A stretch of 64,000 bases of DNA, from positions 1-64,000 of the forward strand of contig CACMRG010000002.1 of NCBI GenBank assembly GCA_902616005.1, in the 5' to 3' direction. Positions 19,233-27,880 of this stretch are shown here, piece after piece (position 1 is the stretch's first letter; each line of letters starts with the position of its first letter). Both the position numbers and the translations under genes were made by a program. Under the pieces are notes generated by a model. It was not told the DNA's origin. It saw only the letters and a list, made by a program, of their open reading frames with translations, and did not search any database. Origin of the DNA: an uncultured SAR116 cluster alpha proteobacterium. GTDB lineage: Bacteria > Pseudomonadota > Alphaproteobacteria > Puniceispirillales > Marisalimonadaceae.

Positions 19233-19886
19233 TTATTCATCTTTTTCTTCTTTTTTCTCTTTTTCAGCCGTTTTACCTTTTGATACACCTACCATTGCAG
19301 GTCTAATAAGACGATCATACAAAACATAACCAGGTTGAATCACCTCTATGATTAAGCCTTCTTCATAATCGGAAGATGGTGCTTCAAACATTGCTTGATG
19401 AAAATTATAATCAAATTTTTCATGAAGTGGTTCTATTTTTTTAATTTGATTTTTGTCTAGTAAAGATTTCATTTCCTTTAGTACTATTTCAATCCCATCA
19501 ATCAAATTTTTTACACTAGTTTCAGACTGTTTTTCAGATGTGGATGATTTAACAGCACGTTCCATATTATCGACAACGTTAAGAAAATCTCTCAATAAAC
19601 TGATATGGCCATATTTTTTTATTTGTTCAATCTCTTTTGCAGTTCTCTTTCGAAGATTTTCATTTTCTGCAAGTGTGCGTAATAATTGATCTTTTAAATC
19701 TTTTATTTCGTCTTGAGAATGATTTTCATCATTATCTAAATCTTCTTCATTTTTTGAACTATCCTTCTGATCAACGGAAGGCTTTTCATTACTTTGATTA
19801 TCATCATTATTAACTGAAGTGGTATTTTCATCTCCCGCTTGATTATTAACACCCTCATTTTTATCTGTATTTTTGTCCTGGTCCAT
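19233..19886 (-). CDS. grpE: Nucleotide exchange factor GrpE
   Basis: This 217-residue protein releases ADP from DnaK. The N-terminal 60 residues are a highly charged Asn/Asp/Glu-rich tail. The coiled coil follows (KDQLLRTLAENENLRKRTAKE), then the four-helix and beta-wing region with the family signature FDYNFHQAMFE and VIQPGYVLYDRLIRPAMVGVS. A strong GAGGTG ribosome site precedes the ATG. In many alphaproteobacteria hrcA lies between rph and grpE, and here it is absent. Confidence 0.95.
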   Translation of the reverse strand: MDQDKNTDKNEGVNNQAGDENTTSVNNDDNQSNEKPSVDQKDSSKNEEDLDNDENHSQDEIKDLKDQLLRTLAENENLRKRTAKEIEQIKKYGHISLLRDFLNVVDNMERAVKSSTSEKQSETSVKNLIDGIEIVLKEMKSLLDKNQIKKIEPLHEKFDYNFHQAMFEAPSSDYEEGLIIEVIQPGYVLYDRLIRPAMVGVSKGKTAEKEKKEEKDE

Positions 19887-19927
19887 ATTTATACATCACC
19901 TCTTGCTTAATGGTATTTATTTAGTAA

Positions 19928-19947
19928 AGTTGAATGAATATTCAACT
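19928..19947. promoter_or_regulatory. Perfect inverted repeat in the grpE/rph divergent gap
   Basis: AGTTGAATGAATATTCAACT has eight-base perfect arms around a four-base centre. It is centrally placed in the 87-base gap between grpE and rph. A TTGAAT hexamer falls in the arm on both strands and could be part of a -35 element for either gene, so a protein bound here could affect both. It does not match CIRCE (TTAGCACTC-N9-GAGTGCTAA). An operator role is inference. Confidence 0.4.
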
Positions 19948-19973
19948 AAAAGTTTTAAATTAAAAATTATTTT

Positions 19974-20696
19974 ATGGATTTTAAAAGGGTATCTAGAAAA
20001 AGAACTGAGTTAAGGGAAATTTATTTCGAAAATAAATTTTCTCCTTATGCTGAAGGGTCTTGTTTAGTTAAATTTGGAAATACTCATGTTATTTGTACAG
20101 CTTCTATTGAGGAGAGAGTTCCAATGTGGCTTAGAGGCAAACAAAGAGGATGGATCACTGCAGAATATGGAATGATACCTAGAGCAACACACTCTAGAGT
20201 TGATCGTGATATTTCCAAAGGAAAAATATCAGGGAGAAGTCAAGAAATTCAACGATTAATCGGACGCTCTCTAAGATCTGCAGTAAATTTAAACGAATTA
20301 GGGGAAAGACAAATAAAGATTGATTGTGATGTAATTCAAGCTGATGGGGGCACAAGAACTGCTTCAATTTCAGGTTCTTGGATAGCTTTACATGATGCAA
20401 TTAAATACCTAATGTCTGAAGGAAAAATAACTCAAAACCCTATTAAAAATCAAATTGCTGCTATTTCATGTGGAATTATTAATGAAGAAATATTTATAGA
20501 CCTTGATTATACTGAAGATTCAAATGCTATTGTTGATGGAAATTTTGTACTTACAGACAATAAAGAAATTATTGAAATTCAATCAAGTTCCGAACAAAAA
20601 CCTATATCAAAGTCTAATTTTTTTAAAATGTATGAATTAGTTGAGGATAATATTGAGATAATATTTAAAAAACAAAGAGACACTCTATCTTTATGA
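19974..20696 (+). CDS. rph: Ribonuclease PH
   Basis: This 240-residue phosphorolytic exoribonuclease trims tRNA 3' ends. Evidence is the start of the fold with GSCLVKFGNTHVICTASIEE, RGWITAEYGMIPRATHSR, GRSQEIQRLIGRSLR and IDCDVIQADGGTRTASISG, all core RNase PH motifs including phosphate-binding residues. It begins the rightward rph-rdgB-hemW unit and overlaps rdgB as ATGA. Confidence 0.97.
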   Translation: MDFKRVSRKRTELREIYFENKFSPYAEGSCLVKFGNTHVICTASIEERVPMWLRGKQRGWITAEYGMIPRATHSRVDRDISKGKISGRSQEIQRLIGRSLRSAVNLNELGERQIKIDCDVIQADGGTRTASISGSWIALHDAIKYLMSEGKITQNPIKNQIAAISCGIINEEIFIDLDYTEDSNAIVDGNFVLTDNKEIIEIQSSSEQKPISKSNFFKMYELVEDNIEIIFKKQRDTLSL

Positions 20697-21298
20697 GAGA
20701 GTTTATTGATAATAAATTAGTTATAGCCTCAAATAACGATGGAAAGATTTTAGAACTTCAAGAAATATTTAAAGTATTCGATATTCACATTTTATCTAAT
20801 AAAGATTTTAATATTACTGAACCAATTGAAGATGGTAAAACATTTAAAGAAAATGCTTACATAAAATCCTTCAACACAGCTTCAAAAACTAAATTAGTAT
20901 CTTTGTCAGATGATAGTGGCATAAGTTTTAGAGCGTTAAATAATAGGCCAGGTATACACTCAGCTAGATACGCTGGTAAGAAAAAAGACTTTACTTTAGC
21001 GATGAAAAAATTAAATAAAGAACTCAAATTTAAAGATGATAAATCTTGTAAATTTACTTGTGCCCTTAGTTTATGTTGGCCAGATGGTTATAATATAACA
21101 GTTCAAGGAGAAATATTTGGTGAATTTGCATGGCCTCCAAAGGGTAAAAATGGATTTGGATATGACCCAATTTTTTTTTACCCCAAGTTAAAGAAAACTT
21201 TTGGTGAATTAGATCCAGCTATAAAGCATGAAATAAGTCATCGAAATTTAGCCTTTAAAATACTCAAAACTGAAATTAAAAAAATTATCCATGAATAA
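20693..21298 (+). CDS. rdgB: dITP/XTP pyrophosphatase (RdgB/HAM1)
   Basis: This 201-residue house-cleaning pyrophosphatase hydrolyses dITP, XTP and similar non-canonical nucleotides. Motifs are IASNNDGKILELQEIF at the N-terminus, SLSDDSGISFRALNNRPGIHSARYAG and KNGFGYDPIFF. The ATG overlaps the rph TGA, and its stop overlaps the hemW start by eight bases. This trio is a conserved alphaproteobacterial unit. Confidence 0.96.
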   Translation: MREFIDNKLVIASNNDGKILELQEIFKVFDIHILSNKDFNITEPIEDGKTFKENAYIKSFNTASKTKLVSLSDDSGISFRALNNRPGIHSARYAGKKKDFTLAMKKLNKELKFKDDKSCKFTCALSLCWPDGYNITVQGEIFGEFAWPPKGKNGFGYDPIFFYPKLKKTFGELDPAIKHEISHRNLAFKILKTEIKKIIHE

Positions 21299-22457
21299 AT
21301 TAGGTATTTATATTCATTGGCCTTATTGTATTTCAAAATGTCCATACTGTGATTTCAATTCTCACAAAATAAAAAATTATGACCCGAATGAGTGGCTATT
21401 AGCTTATGAAAATCAAATTAAATATTTTAAAGAGTATTTAGTATCTCAGAACTTAAAAAATATTAAATTAAGTTCCATTTTTCTTGGTGGAGGGACACCC
21501 TCTTTAATGCCTCCAAAATTGGTGGAAAAAATTTTATTATTTATTAATAAGCTCTATAGATTTGATAAAAATATTGAAATTACATTAGAATCAAACCCAA
21601 CAAACTTAGAATTAAACAAGATTAGTGATTTTAAATCAGCAGGAGTTAATAGAGTCTCTTTAGGGGTACAAGGTTTAAATAATACAGATTTAAAATATTT
21701 AGGTCGCCTCCATAATGCTTCAGAAACATTTGTTGTTCTTGATCTTTTGCAAAAAATAATTGACAATATATCAGTAGATTTAATTTATGCTCTATCTTGT
21801 CAAAATTTAGAAACATGGAACCATGAGTTACAAGCTTTTTTAGAAAGATTTTCTATTAAACATTTGTCTGCGTATCAACTAGTAATAGAAAAAGGAACCA
21901 AATTTTATGATTTGTATAAGAGAGGAGAACTTAAAATAGTTTCTGATGATGTATATAAACAATTTTACTTTAGTACAAAAAATATTTTAGAGGAAAACGA
22001 TTTTAAACAGTATGAAATTTCAAATTTTTCAAAACCAAACTTTATTTCTAAGCATAATTCAATTTATTGGAAATCAAATAATTGGATTGGAATTGGTCCT
22101 GGTGCAATTGGCAGGATTTGGAATAATAAAAAAGAAAGAATAGAATTTGAAAATTTTAAAAAGCCTGAAACTTGGCTAAAAAACTGTTTGGGTCACAAGA
22201 TTAATTTTAAAAGAATTTTTAAAATTGATTTTGAAATTTCAGAACAAGAAATACTAATGATGGGATTGAGGCTCAATAAAGGGATAAATTTGAACAAACT
22301 TCAACATAGAAATTTTTTATTTGATTCTGAAATATTACAACTCCAAAAACAAGGTGTCATAAAGATTAAAAAGAACAAATTAATGATCAATGAAAACTAT
22401 TTTAATGTTCATGACTATATTATTAGAAAAATCATAAACAACTATTTATCTTCTTAA
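21291..22457 (+). CDS. hemW: HemW-type radical SAM protein
   Basis: This 388-residue radical SAM protein has YIHWPYCISKCPYCDFNSH, with Cys13, Cys17 and Cys20 in a CxxxCxxC cluster motif and Phe22 next to it. In true coproporphyrinogen dehydrogenase HemN a further Cys follows, and its replacement by Phe indicates HemW, a haem-handling chaperone. FLGGGTPSLMP and SLGVQG are also present. A C-terminal HemN_C domain follows. It overlaps the convergent LpoA-like gene by 26 bases. Confidence 0.9.
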   Translation: MNKLGIYIHWPYCISKCPYCDFNSHKIKNYDPNEWLLAYENQIKYFKEYLVSQNLKNIKLSSIFLGGGTPSLMPPKLVEKILLFINKLYRFDKNIEITLESNPTNLELNKISDFKSAGVNRVSLGVQGLNNTDLKYLGRLHNASETFVVLDLLQKIIDNISVDLIYALSCQNLETWNHELQAFLERFSIKHLSAYQLVIEKGTKFYDLYKRGELKIVSDDVYKQFYFSTKNILEENDFKQYEISNFSKPNFISKHNSIYWKSNNWIGIGPGAIGRIWNNKKERIEFENFKKPETWLKNCLGHKINFKRIFKIDFEISEQEILMMGLRLNKGINLNKLQHRNFLFDSEILQLQKQGVIKIKKNKLMINENYFNVHDYIIRKIINNYLSS

Positions 22458-23898
22458 TTGAACCGTCTTTATCTATTTTATAGATATTTATTGGTCTTAA
22501 TACATTTCCATTATTATTAAAAATAAATTTATTGCCTAAAATAGAAAATTTATTTTTTCCTTTCTCTATTTGATTTTCAAAATTTATATTTTGAGATGCG
22601 ACCCAAATACTGATTTTTGATATATGATAACCTAATCTTGTAATGTAATCAGTTTGAGATTTTGACCATACTTGCTTCCATAGTTTATTAAATTTACTTA
22701 TATTTGTTTCTGATATGAAAGGAAATTTAGCATTTATAAGAGAATGTTCTTTTAATAAGGTTTTATCATTTAACACCGACGTAGCGAATAATTCTGTTTT
22801 TGATAGATCAATATCATAATAAGTTAAGATAGGTGTTAAGCCTAAAACAAAATTCCTATTTCCAATCAAAATAATAAAATCATATTCATCATTTGATAAT
22901 AAGTCCTTATTATCACTTTCATCGTAATTTAAAAAATTTTTGATAATTTTCCTAAGATCATCTTTATTTTTAAAAACTTTGTCATTAATAAAAATTTTTT
23001 CTTTTACTAAATTTAATATTTGCGAATTTTCAACTATTTGATAAATTTTGTGACCATAATCATTGTCTACACTAATAAAACCAATTTTTTGTTTTTTACA
23101 TTTTATAACATATTCTATAATTTTATTAATTTGATCAAATGGTGAAAACCCTAGCACCCAAATACCTTTTTCAGATAGAGAACTGTCATTAGTAAAACTT
23201 AATACCGGTATTTTAAAGTTATTTACAATTGGTTTTATTTTAATTAAATTTTCCCTTAATAAAGGCCCAATAATTAATCTTGGATTTAATTTTTCTATCA
23301 TTTGTTGAATGTCATTAGAATTGAATTCATTGCCGGTATTAAAATAAATGAATTTTATACTATCATTTTTGCTTTGGAGTATTCCTAGATCTATGGCTTT
23401 TCTAATTTTTTCACCAATTGATCTATATTTATTAGAAAAAGGTAATAAAACTAAAATATTTACATCGTCATGTGTTTTATCAGTTTTGCTAAAAGAATTG
23501 TAAAAATTTTTGAAATTAAATTTTATTTTATCTGATTTTTTTTTTATCTCTAAATGTTCCATTCCTGTTGTCGGAGCCTTAGATAGCATTTTAAATGTTG
23601 CTTGAAGAGCTTTTTGAGCATAGTCAATTTTGTTGTTAACTTCTTTATTTTGCATTCCCTCGAGATATCTCTCTTTTCTAAATTCAAAAACAATACTGTT
23701 ATTAGAATTTAAAGGTTCATCCAAACTTTCTAATTTTTCCTTATCAATTTTATTTTTGTTAGACTTAAAATCATTAATTTTGATTTGTGTAGAATTACTA
23801 TTATGAGAATATTTATTTTGCGTGTTAGTATAACAAGCAGATAATAGTAAGAAAATAAAAATTAGAATTTTAATATTAATAAATGTCACATCACTCAA
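22432..23898 (-). CDS. LpoA-like penicillin-binding-protein activator lipoprotein
   Basis: This 488-residue lipoprotein has a hydrophobic leader ending in the lipobox LLSAC with the modified Cys near residue 22. A low-complexity Asn/Lys/Ser linker follows, then a periplasmic ligand-binding type I fold: VNILVLLPFSNKYRSIGEKIRKAIDLG, IIGPLLRENL, VLSFTNDSSLSEKG, IGFISVDNDYGHKI. This matches the C-terminal half of LpoA (YraM), which activates PBP1a. The alphaproteobacterial form lacks the TPR N-terminal domain. The listed start is TTG at 23898, and a GTG at 23889 would give the same signal peptide. It diverges from rsmI, as lpoA and yraL do in many genomes. Confidence 0.8.
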   Translation of the reverse strand: MSDVTFINIKILIFIFLLLSACYTNTQNKYSHNSNSTQIKINDFKSNKNKIDKEKLESLDEPLNSNNSIVFEFRKERYLEGMQNKEVNNKIDYAQKALQATFKMLSKAPTTGMEHLEIKKKSDKIKFNFKNFYNSFSKTDKTHDDVNILVLLPFSNKYRSIGEKIRKAIDLGILQSKNDSIKFIYFNTGNEFNSNDIQQMIEKLNPRLIIGPLLRENLIKIKPIVNNFKIPVLSFTNDSSLSEKGIWVLGFSPFDQINKIIEYVIKCKKQKIGFISVDNDYGHKIYQIVENSQILNLVKEKIFINDKVFKNKDDLRKIIKNFLNYDESDNKDLLSNDEYDFIILIGNRNFVLGLTPILTYYDIDLSKTELFATSVLNDKTLLKEHSLINAKFPFISETNISKFNKLWKQVWSKSQTDYITRLGYHISKISIWVASQNINFENQIEKGKNKFSILGNKFIFNNNGNVLRPINIYKIDKDGSIKKINSCL

Positions 23899-23929
23899 AT
23901 AGTTAGTTTAATTAAAAAGATAATATAAA

Positions 23930-24802
23930 GTGGAGCAAATTTCAAAAACATTAAATAAAATTAAAGTAGAGAGTAATATTCTTTATATAATTGCAACACC
24001 AATTGGTAATTTAGGTGACATTTCCCTAAGAGCATTAAAAATTTTATCATCTTTGGATATTATATTTTGTGAAGATACAAGAGTAACAAGAAAGTTATTA
24101 AATAACTATGACATAAAATCTCCAAAGTTATTAATATATAACGATCAAAGTAATCAAAAACATCGACAATTAATAGTAAACAAAATTAAGCATTCTAACA
24201 AAAAATTTGGATTAGTTTGTGATGCAGGGACACCTCTTATATCAGACCCTGGTTTTAAATTAGTTAAAGAATGTGTAAAAAACACAATCAAAATTACGCA
24301 TGTACCTGGACCTTCATCTCTAACCTCTTCTTTGGTTTTATCTGGATTACCGTGTGATAAATTTTTTTTTGGAGGTTTTTTAGAAAAAGGTAAAATTAAG
24401 AAAGAGAAACAACTTGAAAACGCCTTAAATTCTAAATTTACTTCAATTTGGTATGAAAGTCCAAATAGATTAGCGGAAACCTTAAAATTAATTATTAAAA
24501 TTAATAGTAATTCATTAATTTCAGTTTTGAGAGAATTAACCAAACTTAATGAAGATCTTATAACTGGTAGAGCTCTTGAAGTATATGACCAGATAATTCA
24601 AAAAACAAAGTTAAAAGGTGAAATAGTTCTAGCCATATCAAACAAGAATCAAATTAATTATACTAAAGAAATGATTTCAGATTTAATCAAACAAAGTTGT
24701 TCAAAATTATCAACCAAAGAATTAGCGTTATATATTTCAAATAAAACTGGATTACCAAAAAAAATTATTTACAATAATATTATAAAAAACAAATCAAAGT
24801 AA
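23930..24802 (+). CDS. rsmI: 16S rRNA 2'-O-ribose C1402 methyltransferase RsmI
   Basis: This 290-residue SAM-dependent methyltransferase of the tetrapyrrole-methylase fold modifies C1402 in the ribosomal decoding centre. Signatures are LYIIATPIGNLGDISLRALK, EDTRVTRKLL, GLVCDAGTPLISDPGF, HVPGPSSLTSSLVLSGLP and VLRELTKLNEDLITG. The start is GTG at 23930 and no ATG occurs before the conserved N-terminus. In many proteobacteria the UPF0102 nuclease-like yraN follows; here the BON lipoprotein follows eight bases later. Confidence 0.95.
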   Translation: MEQISKTLNKIKVESNILYIIATPIGNLGDISLRALKILSSLDIIFCEDTRVTRKLLNNYDIKSPKLLIYNDQSNQKHRQLIVNKIKHSNKKFGLVCDAGTPLISDPGFKLVKECVKNTIKITHVPGPSSLTSSLVLSGLPCDKFFFGGFLEKGKIKKEKQLENALNSKFTSIWYESPNRLAETLKLIIKINSNSLISVLRELTKLNEDLITGRALEVYDQIIQKTKLKGEIVLAISNKNQINYTKEMISDLIKQSCSKLSTKELALYISNKTGLPKKIIYNNIIKNKSK

Positions 24803-24809
24803 ATATGTT

Positions 24810-25391
24810 ATGCGCCTGCTTTTTTTATTGATAATTGTCATAAGTTTACAATCATGTGCCGCTCCTCTAATAGGTGGAGTTGGGGCAATTGCATTTAGCT
24901 CTTCTGCTCAGGAAAAAGGTCTAGGTACTTCGATTAATGATAAAGTAATTTATATCAAGTTGCGAAATGCTATCTATGATTGGAACCCTTCTGTTGCTGA
25001 AGAAATTTCCATTAGTGTTGATGATGGTTCAATATTAATCACAGGAAAAGTAAAAAATATTGAGACAAAAATAGAACTAACTAGAGTTATTTGGGAAGTT
25101 AAAGGTGTAAATGAAGTTAATAACAAAGTTCAAATTTCTGAAACAAATAATATTAAAAATATTGCTCAAGACTTAGCATCTTTAGGTGAAATAAAAGCTA
25201 GGTTAATGTCGTCAAAAAAACTTAATAGCTTAAATTTTTCAGTCAATGTTGTAAACAACATTGCTTATATTAGTGGAATTGCGTCTAGCGAAGAAGAAAT
25301 AGCTATTGTCACTCAAATTGCACGAAATGCTAGATTTATTAAAGAGGTCCAAAATTTTGTTAAAGTAAATAAAGATAAGAGGAAGAAATAG
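24810..25391 (+). CDS. Double-BON-domain lipoprotein (DolP/YraP-like)
   Basis: This 193-residue outer-membrane lipoprotein candidate has the lipobox LQSCAAP (Cys16) and two BON domains, about 45-110 (DKVIYIKLRNAIYDWN ... VNEVNNKV) and 120-190 (ARLMSSKKLNSLNFSV ... VQNFVKV). DolP-like proteins bind anionic phospholipid and help maintain the envelope. Its place next to rsmI and the LpoA-like gene matches the yraLM-dolP cluster. The C-terminal RKK and stop codon come from a tandem duplication of the gene's own 3' end. Removing the second copy restores an ATGA overlap with gshB. Confidence 0.88.
   Translation: MRLLFLLIIVISLQSCAAPLIGGVGAIAFSSSAQEKGLGTSINDKVIYIKLRNAIYDWNPSVAEEISISVDDGSILITGKVKNIETKIELTRVIWEVKGVNEVNNKVQISETNNIKNIAQDLASLGEIKARLMSSKKLNSLNFSVNVVNNIAYISGIASSEEEIAIVTQIARNARFIKEVQNFVKVNKDKRKK
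25293..25379 (+). repeat. Tandem direct repeat, copy 1 (coding)
   Basis: The 87-base unit starting GAAGAAATAGCTATTGTCAC lies in the BON lipoprotein 3' end and is repeated two bases later. In this copy the frame is open and encodes the final BON strand. It matches copy 2 at 82 of 87 aligned positions by eye. Confidence 0.95.
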
Positions 25392-25467
25392 CTATTGTCA
25401 CTCAAATTACATGAAATGATAGATTTATAAAAGGGTCCAAAATTTTGTTAAAGTAAATAAAGATAAG
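25382..25467 (+). repeat. Tandem direct repeat, copy 2 (decayed, now gshB leader)
   Basis: This is the second copy of the 87-base unit, with four substitutions and one deleted base, all clustered in its middle (about 25409-25433). It begins by supplying the new stop codon of the BON lipoprotein and ends directly before the gshB ATG at 25470. It has no open frame of its own. Confidence 0.95.
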
Positions 25468-25469
25468 AA

Positions 25470-26417
25470 ATGAAACAAAAACTTAAGATCGCAATTCAAA
25501 TGGATCCTCTAGAAAAACTTGATTTAAAAGGTGATACAACTTTTATACTTGGACATGAAGCAATAAAAAGAGGCTTTGAAGTATTTTTTTATACACCTAG
25601 TGATTTAATTTATGAAAACAATTTTGTTTATGCGAATGTTAAAATATTAAGACTTGCATTAAAGAATGGAAAGGAAATATTTTCTTATGGCAAAACAAAA
25701 GTTGTAAAATTATCATCATTCGACGTAATTTTAATGAGACAAGATCCACCATTTGATATGTCATATATAACGGCGACTCATATTTTGGATAAAATTTCAT
25801 CTGAAACCTTAATTTTAAATAATCCATTTCATGTAAGAAACTCTCCTGAAAAAATTTTTGTCACTGAGTTTTCCAAATTTATGCCAAAGACACTAATTAC
25901 AAGAGCATCAAATGAGATCATGAAGTTTAAGGAAAAGAATAAAAACATTATTATAAAACCCCTTTATGGAAATGGTGGTGAAGGTGTGTTTTATGTAAAA
26001 GATAATGATTCAAATTTTAATGTAATATTAGAAAATTTTTTAAAGTCAAACAAAGAACAATTTATTATACAAAGTTATATCCCTGAAGTTAAAAACGGTG
26101 ATAAGAGAATAATACTGATAGATGGAGAAGTTGTAGGTGCAATTAATAGAATACCTGCGAAAAATGAAAATAGATCAAACATGCATGTTGGAGGAAAACC
26201 AATTAAAACTTCATTGAACAAAAATGACAAATTAATATGCGAGACGATTTCTCCTCATCTAAAATCAAAAGGATTATTTTTTGTAGGAATAGATGTAATA
26301 GGTAATTATTTGACTGAAATCAATGTTACCTCACCAACCGGGATAAGAGAAATAAATCGATTAAATAAAACTAAAATTGAAAAAATCTTTTGGGATAAAG
26401 TATTAAAAAAGCTTTAA
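25470..26417 (+). CDS. gshB: Glutathione synthetase
   Basis: This 315-residue ATP-grasp ligase joins glycine to gamma-glutamylcysteine. Motifs are VILMRQDPPFDMSYITATHILD, IIIKPLYGNGGEGVF, QSYIPEVKNGDKRIILIDGEVVGAINRIP and GLFFVGIDVIGNYLTEINVTSPTG. Length matches E. coli GshB. It starts directly after the decayed tandem repeat, which separated it from the lipoprotein gene it was probably once coupled to. Confidence 0.96.
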   Translation: MKQKLKIAIQMDPLEKLDLKGDTTFILGHEAIKRGFEVFFYTPSDLIYENNFVYANVKILRLALKNGKEIFSYGKTKVVKLSSFDVILMRQDPPFDMSYITATHILDKISSETLILNNPFHVRNSPEKIFVTEFSKFMPKTLITRASNEIMKFKEKNKNIIIKPLYGNGGEGVFYVKDNDSNFNVILENFLKSNKEQFIIQSYIPEVKNGDKRIILIDGEVVGAINRIPAKNENRSNMHVGGKPIKTSLNKNDKLICETISPHLKSKGLFFVGIDVIGNYLTEINVTSPTGIREINRLNKTKIEKIFWDKVLKKL

Positions 26418-26435
26418 TATTAAACTTAAAATTGT

Positions 26436-26786
26436 TCACATTTTTCCTAAGTTTTTCCCTGCTAACAAATGAAAATGTAGATGTGGAACCTCTTGATTCC
26501 CATTTATGCCTGCATTAGAAATCAATCTATATCCTGTGTCTTGAAGATTATTTTTTTTTATTAATTGTTTTATCAGAGTAAAAAAATCATGTATCTCTTC
26601 TTTAGAGGCTTTGTCAATAAAGTCATCATATTTTATATATTTACCTTTGGGTATAATTAGAATATGTATTGGGGCTTGTGGAGCAATATCATTAAAGGCC
26701 AAAGTATATTCAGTCTCCATAATAAATTCAGTTGATAGCTTTTTATTAATTATATTAGCAAATACATTATTATCGTCATAAACCAT
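26436..26786 (-). CDS. HIT-family (histidine triad) nucleotide-binding protein
   Basis: This 116-residue HinT-like protein has the triad PHLHFHLLAG near the C-terminus, with AFNDIAPQAPIHILIIPK earlier. Members hydrolyse nucleoside phosphoramidates. It is the last gene of the histidine unit, and its ATG overlaps the hisE stop as TAATG, a context seen in several proteobacteria. Confidence 0.92.
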   Translation of the reverse strand: MVYDDNNVFANIINKKLSTEFIMETEYTLAFNDIAPQAPIHILIIPKGKYIKYDDFIDKASKEEIHDFFTLIKQLIKKNNLQDTGYRLISNAGINGNQEVPHLHFHLLAGKNLGKM

Positions 26787-27100
26787 TAACTTAATCTGTT
26801 ATTTTTCTCATCAAAACCTGAGATGCCTTTACGTTTTTGTAGTTCATCCCAAACATCACTTGGCTTAACATTAGCAGATATCCACATCACACTTATATGA
26901 TATAATAAATCTGCAGATTCTTTAACAATATTTTTTTTATTATTATCAAGATATTCTAATATCACTTCAATTGATTCTTCACCAATTTTTTTTGCTAGAA
27001 AATTTTTTTCCGCTAAAAGAGAAGATGTATATGAACTTTTATCAAATTTTTTTTTCTTTAATAAATCGATATATAATTTTTCTAAGTTATAATCAGTCAA
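26786..27100 (-). CDS. hisE: Phosphoribosyl-ATP pyrophosphatase
   Basis: This 104-residue enzyme catalyses step 2 of histidine synthesis. The MazG-like motif KKIGEESIEVILEYL, with its metal-binding Glu residues, is clear, followed by ESADLLYHISVMW. The start is TTG at 27100, four bases after hisF, because no ATG or GTG is available. The first residues (TDYNLEKLYIDL) fit the family. Confidence 0.92.
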   Translation of the reverse strand: MTDYNLEKLYIDLLKKKKFDKSSYTSSLLAEKNFLAKKIGEESIEVILEYLDNNKKNIVKESADLLYHISVMWISANVKPSDVWDELQKRKGISGFDEKNNRLS

Positions 27101-27104
27101 ATTC

Positions 27105-27878
27105 TTACCATGTTTTTCTTACGGGAATATTATATTTTAACATCTCTTTTTTAACATTTTCAATAGAATAAAACCCAAAATGAAAAATTGATGCAGCTAA
27201 AACTGCTGAAGCCTCTCCCTTCTTTAAAACATTAACCATATCAAACGGTTTCCCTGCACCGCCAGAGGCAATTACAGGTATATTTACTTCATTTGAGATT
27301 TTACTAGTTAACTCAATATCGTAACCAAGCTTTGTTCCATCAGCATTCATGGAGGTTAATAAAATTTCACCAGCTCCATTTTTTTCTCCCTGAATAGCCC
27401 ATTCCAAAGCATCTATTTCTGTCTTTTTTTTTCCGCCATGAGTTGACACGCTATATCCAGATTTAACATTATTATGATCCTTGTAGGCATCAATTGCTAA
27501 TACAATACATTGGCAACCAAAACTATCAGAGGCTTGATTAATTAAATTAGGTTTATGAACTGCAGCAGAATTGATGGAAACTTTATCCGCTCCAGATTTT
27601 AATAAGTTGTTAATATCTGAGTTCTCTTTTATGCCGCCGCCGACTGTTAATGGAATGAAACAACTTTCAGCAACCTTACTAACAATGTTAAAAAGGGTTT
27701 TTCTACCTTCATTAGTAGCAGATATGTCTAAAAAGCAAATTTCGTCTGCGCCAAGATCATTATATAATTTAGCTTGCTCTACTGGGTCACCAGCATCAAT
27801 AAGATCTACAAAATTTATACCTTTAACTGTTCTTCCATCATGAACATCAAGACAAGGTATTACTCGTTTTGACAACAT
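27105..27878 (-). CDS. hisF: Imidazole glycerol phosphate synthase subunit HisF
   Basis: This 257-residue cyclase subunit forms imidazole-glycerol phosphate and AICAR with HisH. The N-terminal RVIPCLDVHDGRTVKGINF contains the catalytic Asp, and LTVGGGIK, ADKVSINSAAV and IPVIASGGAGKPFD complete the half-barrel phosphate-binding motifs. It is three bases after hisA. Confidence 0.97.
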   Translation of the reverse strand: MLSKRVIPCLDVHDGRTVKGINFVDLIDAGDPVEQAKLYNDLGADEICFLDISATNEGRKTLFNIVSKVAESCFIPLTVGGGIKENSDINNLLKSGADKVSINSAAVHKPNLINQASDSFGCQCIVLAIDAYKDHNNVKSGYSVSTHGGKKKTEIDALEWAIQGEKNGAGEILLTSMNADGTKLGYDIELTSKISNEVNIPVIASGGAGKPFDMVNVLKKGEASAVLAASIFHFGFYSIENVKKEMLKYNIPVRKTW

Positions 27879-27880
27879 CT

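Noticed and set aside
19887-19973. CIRCE element for HrcA
   Set aside because: The inverted repeat has the wrong sequence and a four-base rather than nine-base centre.
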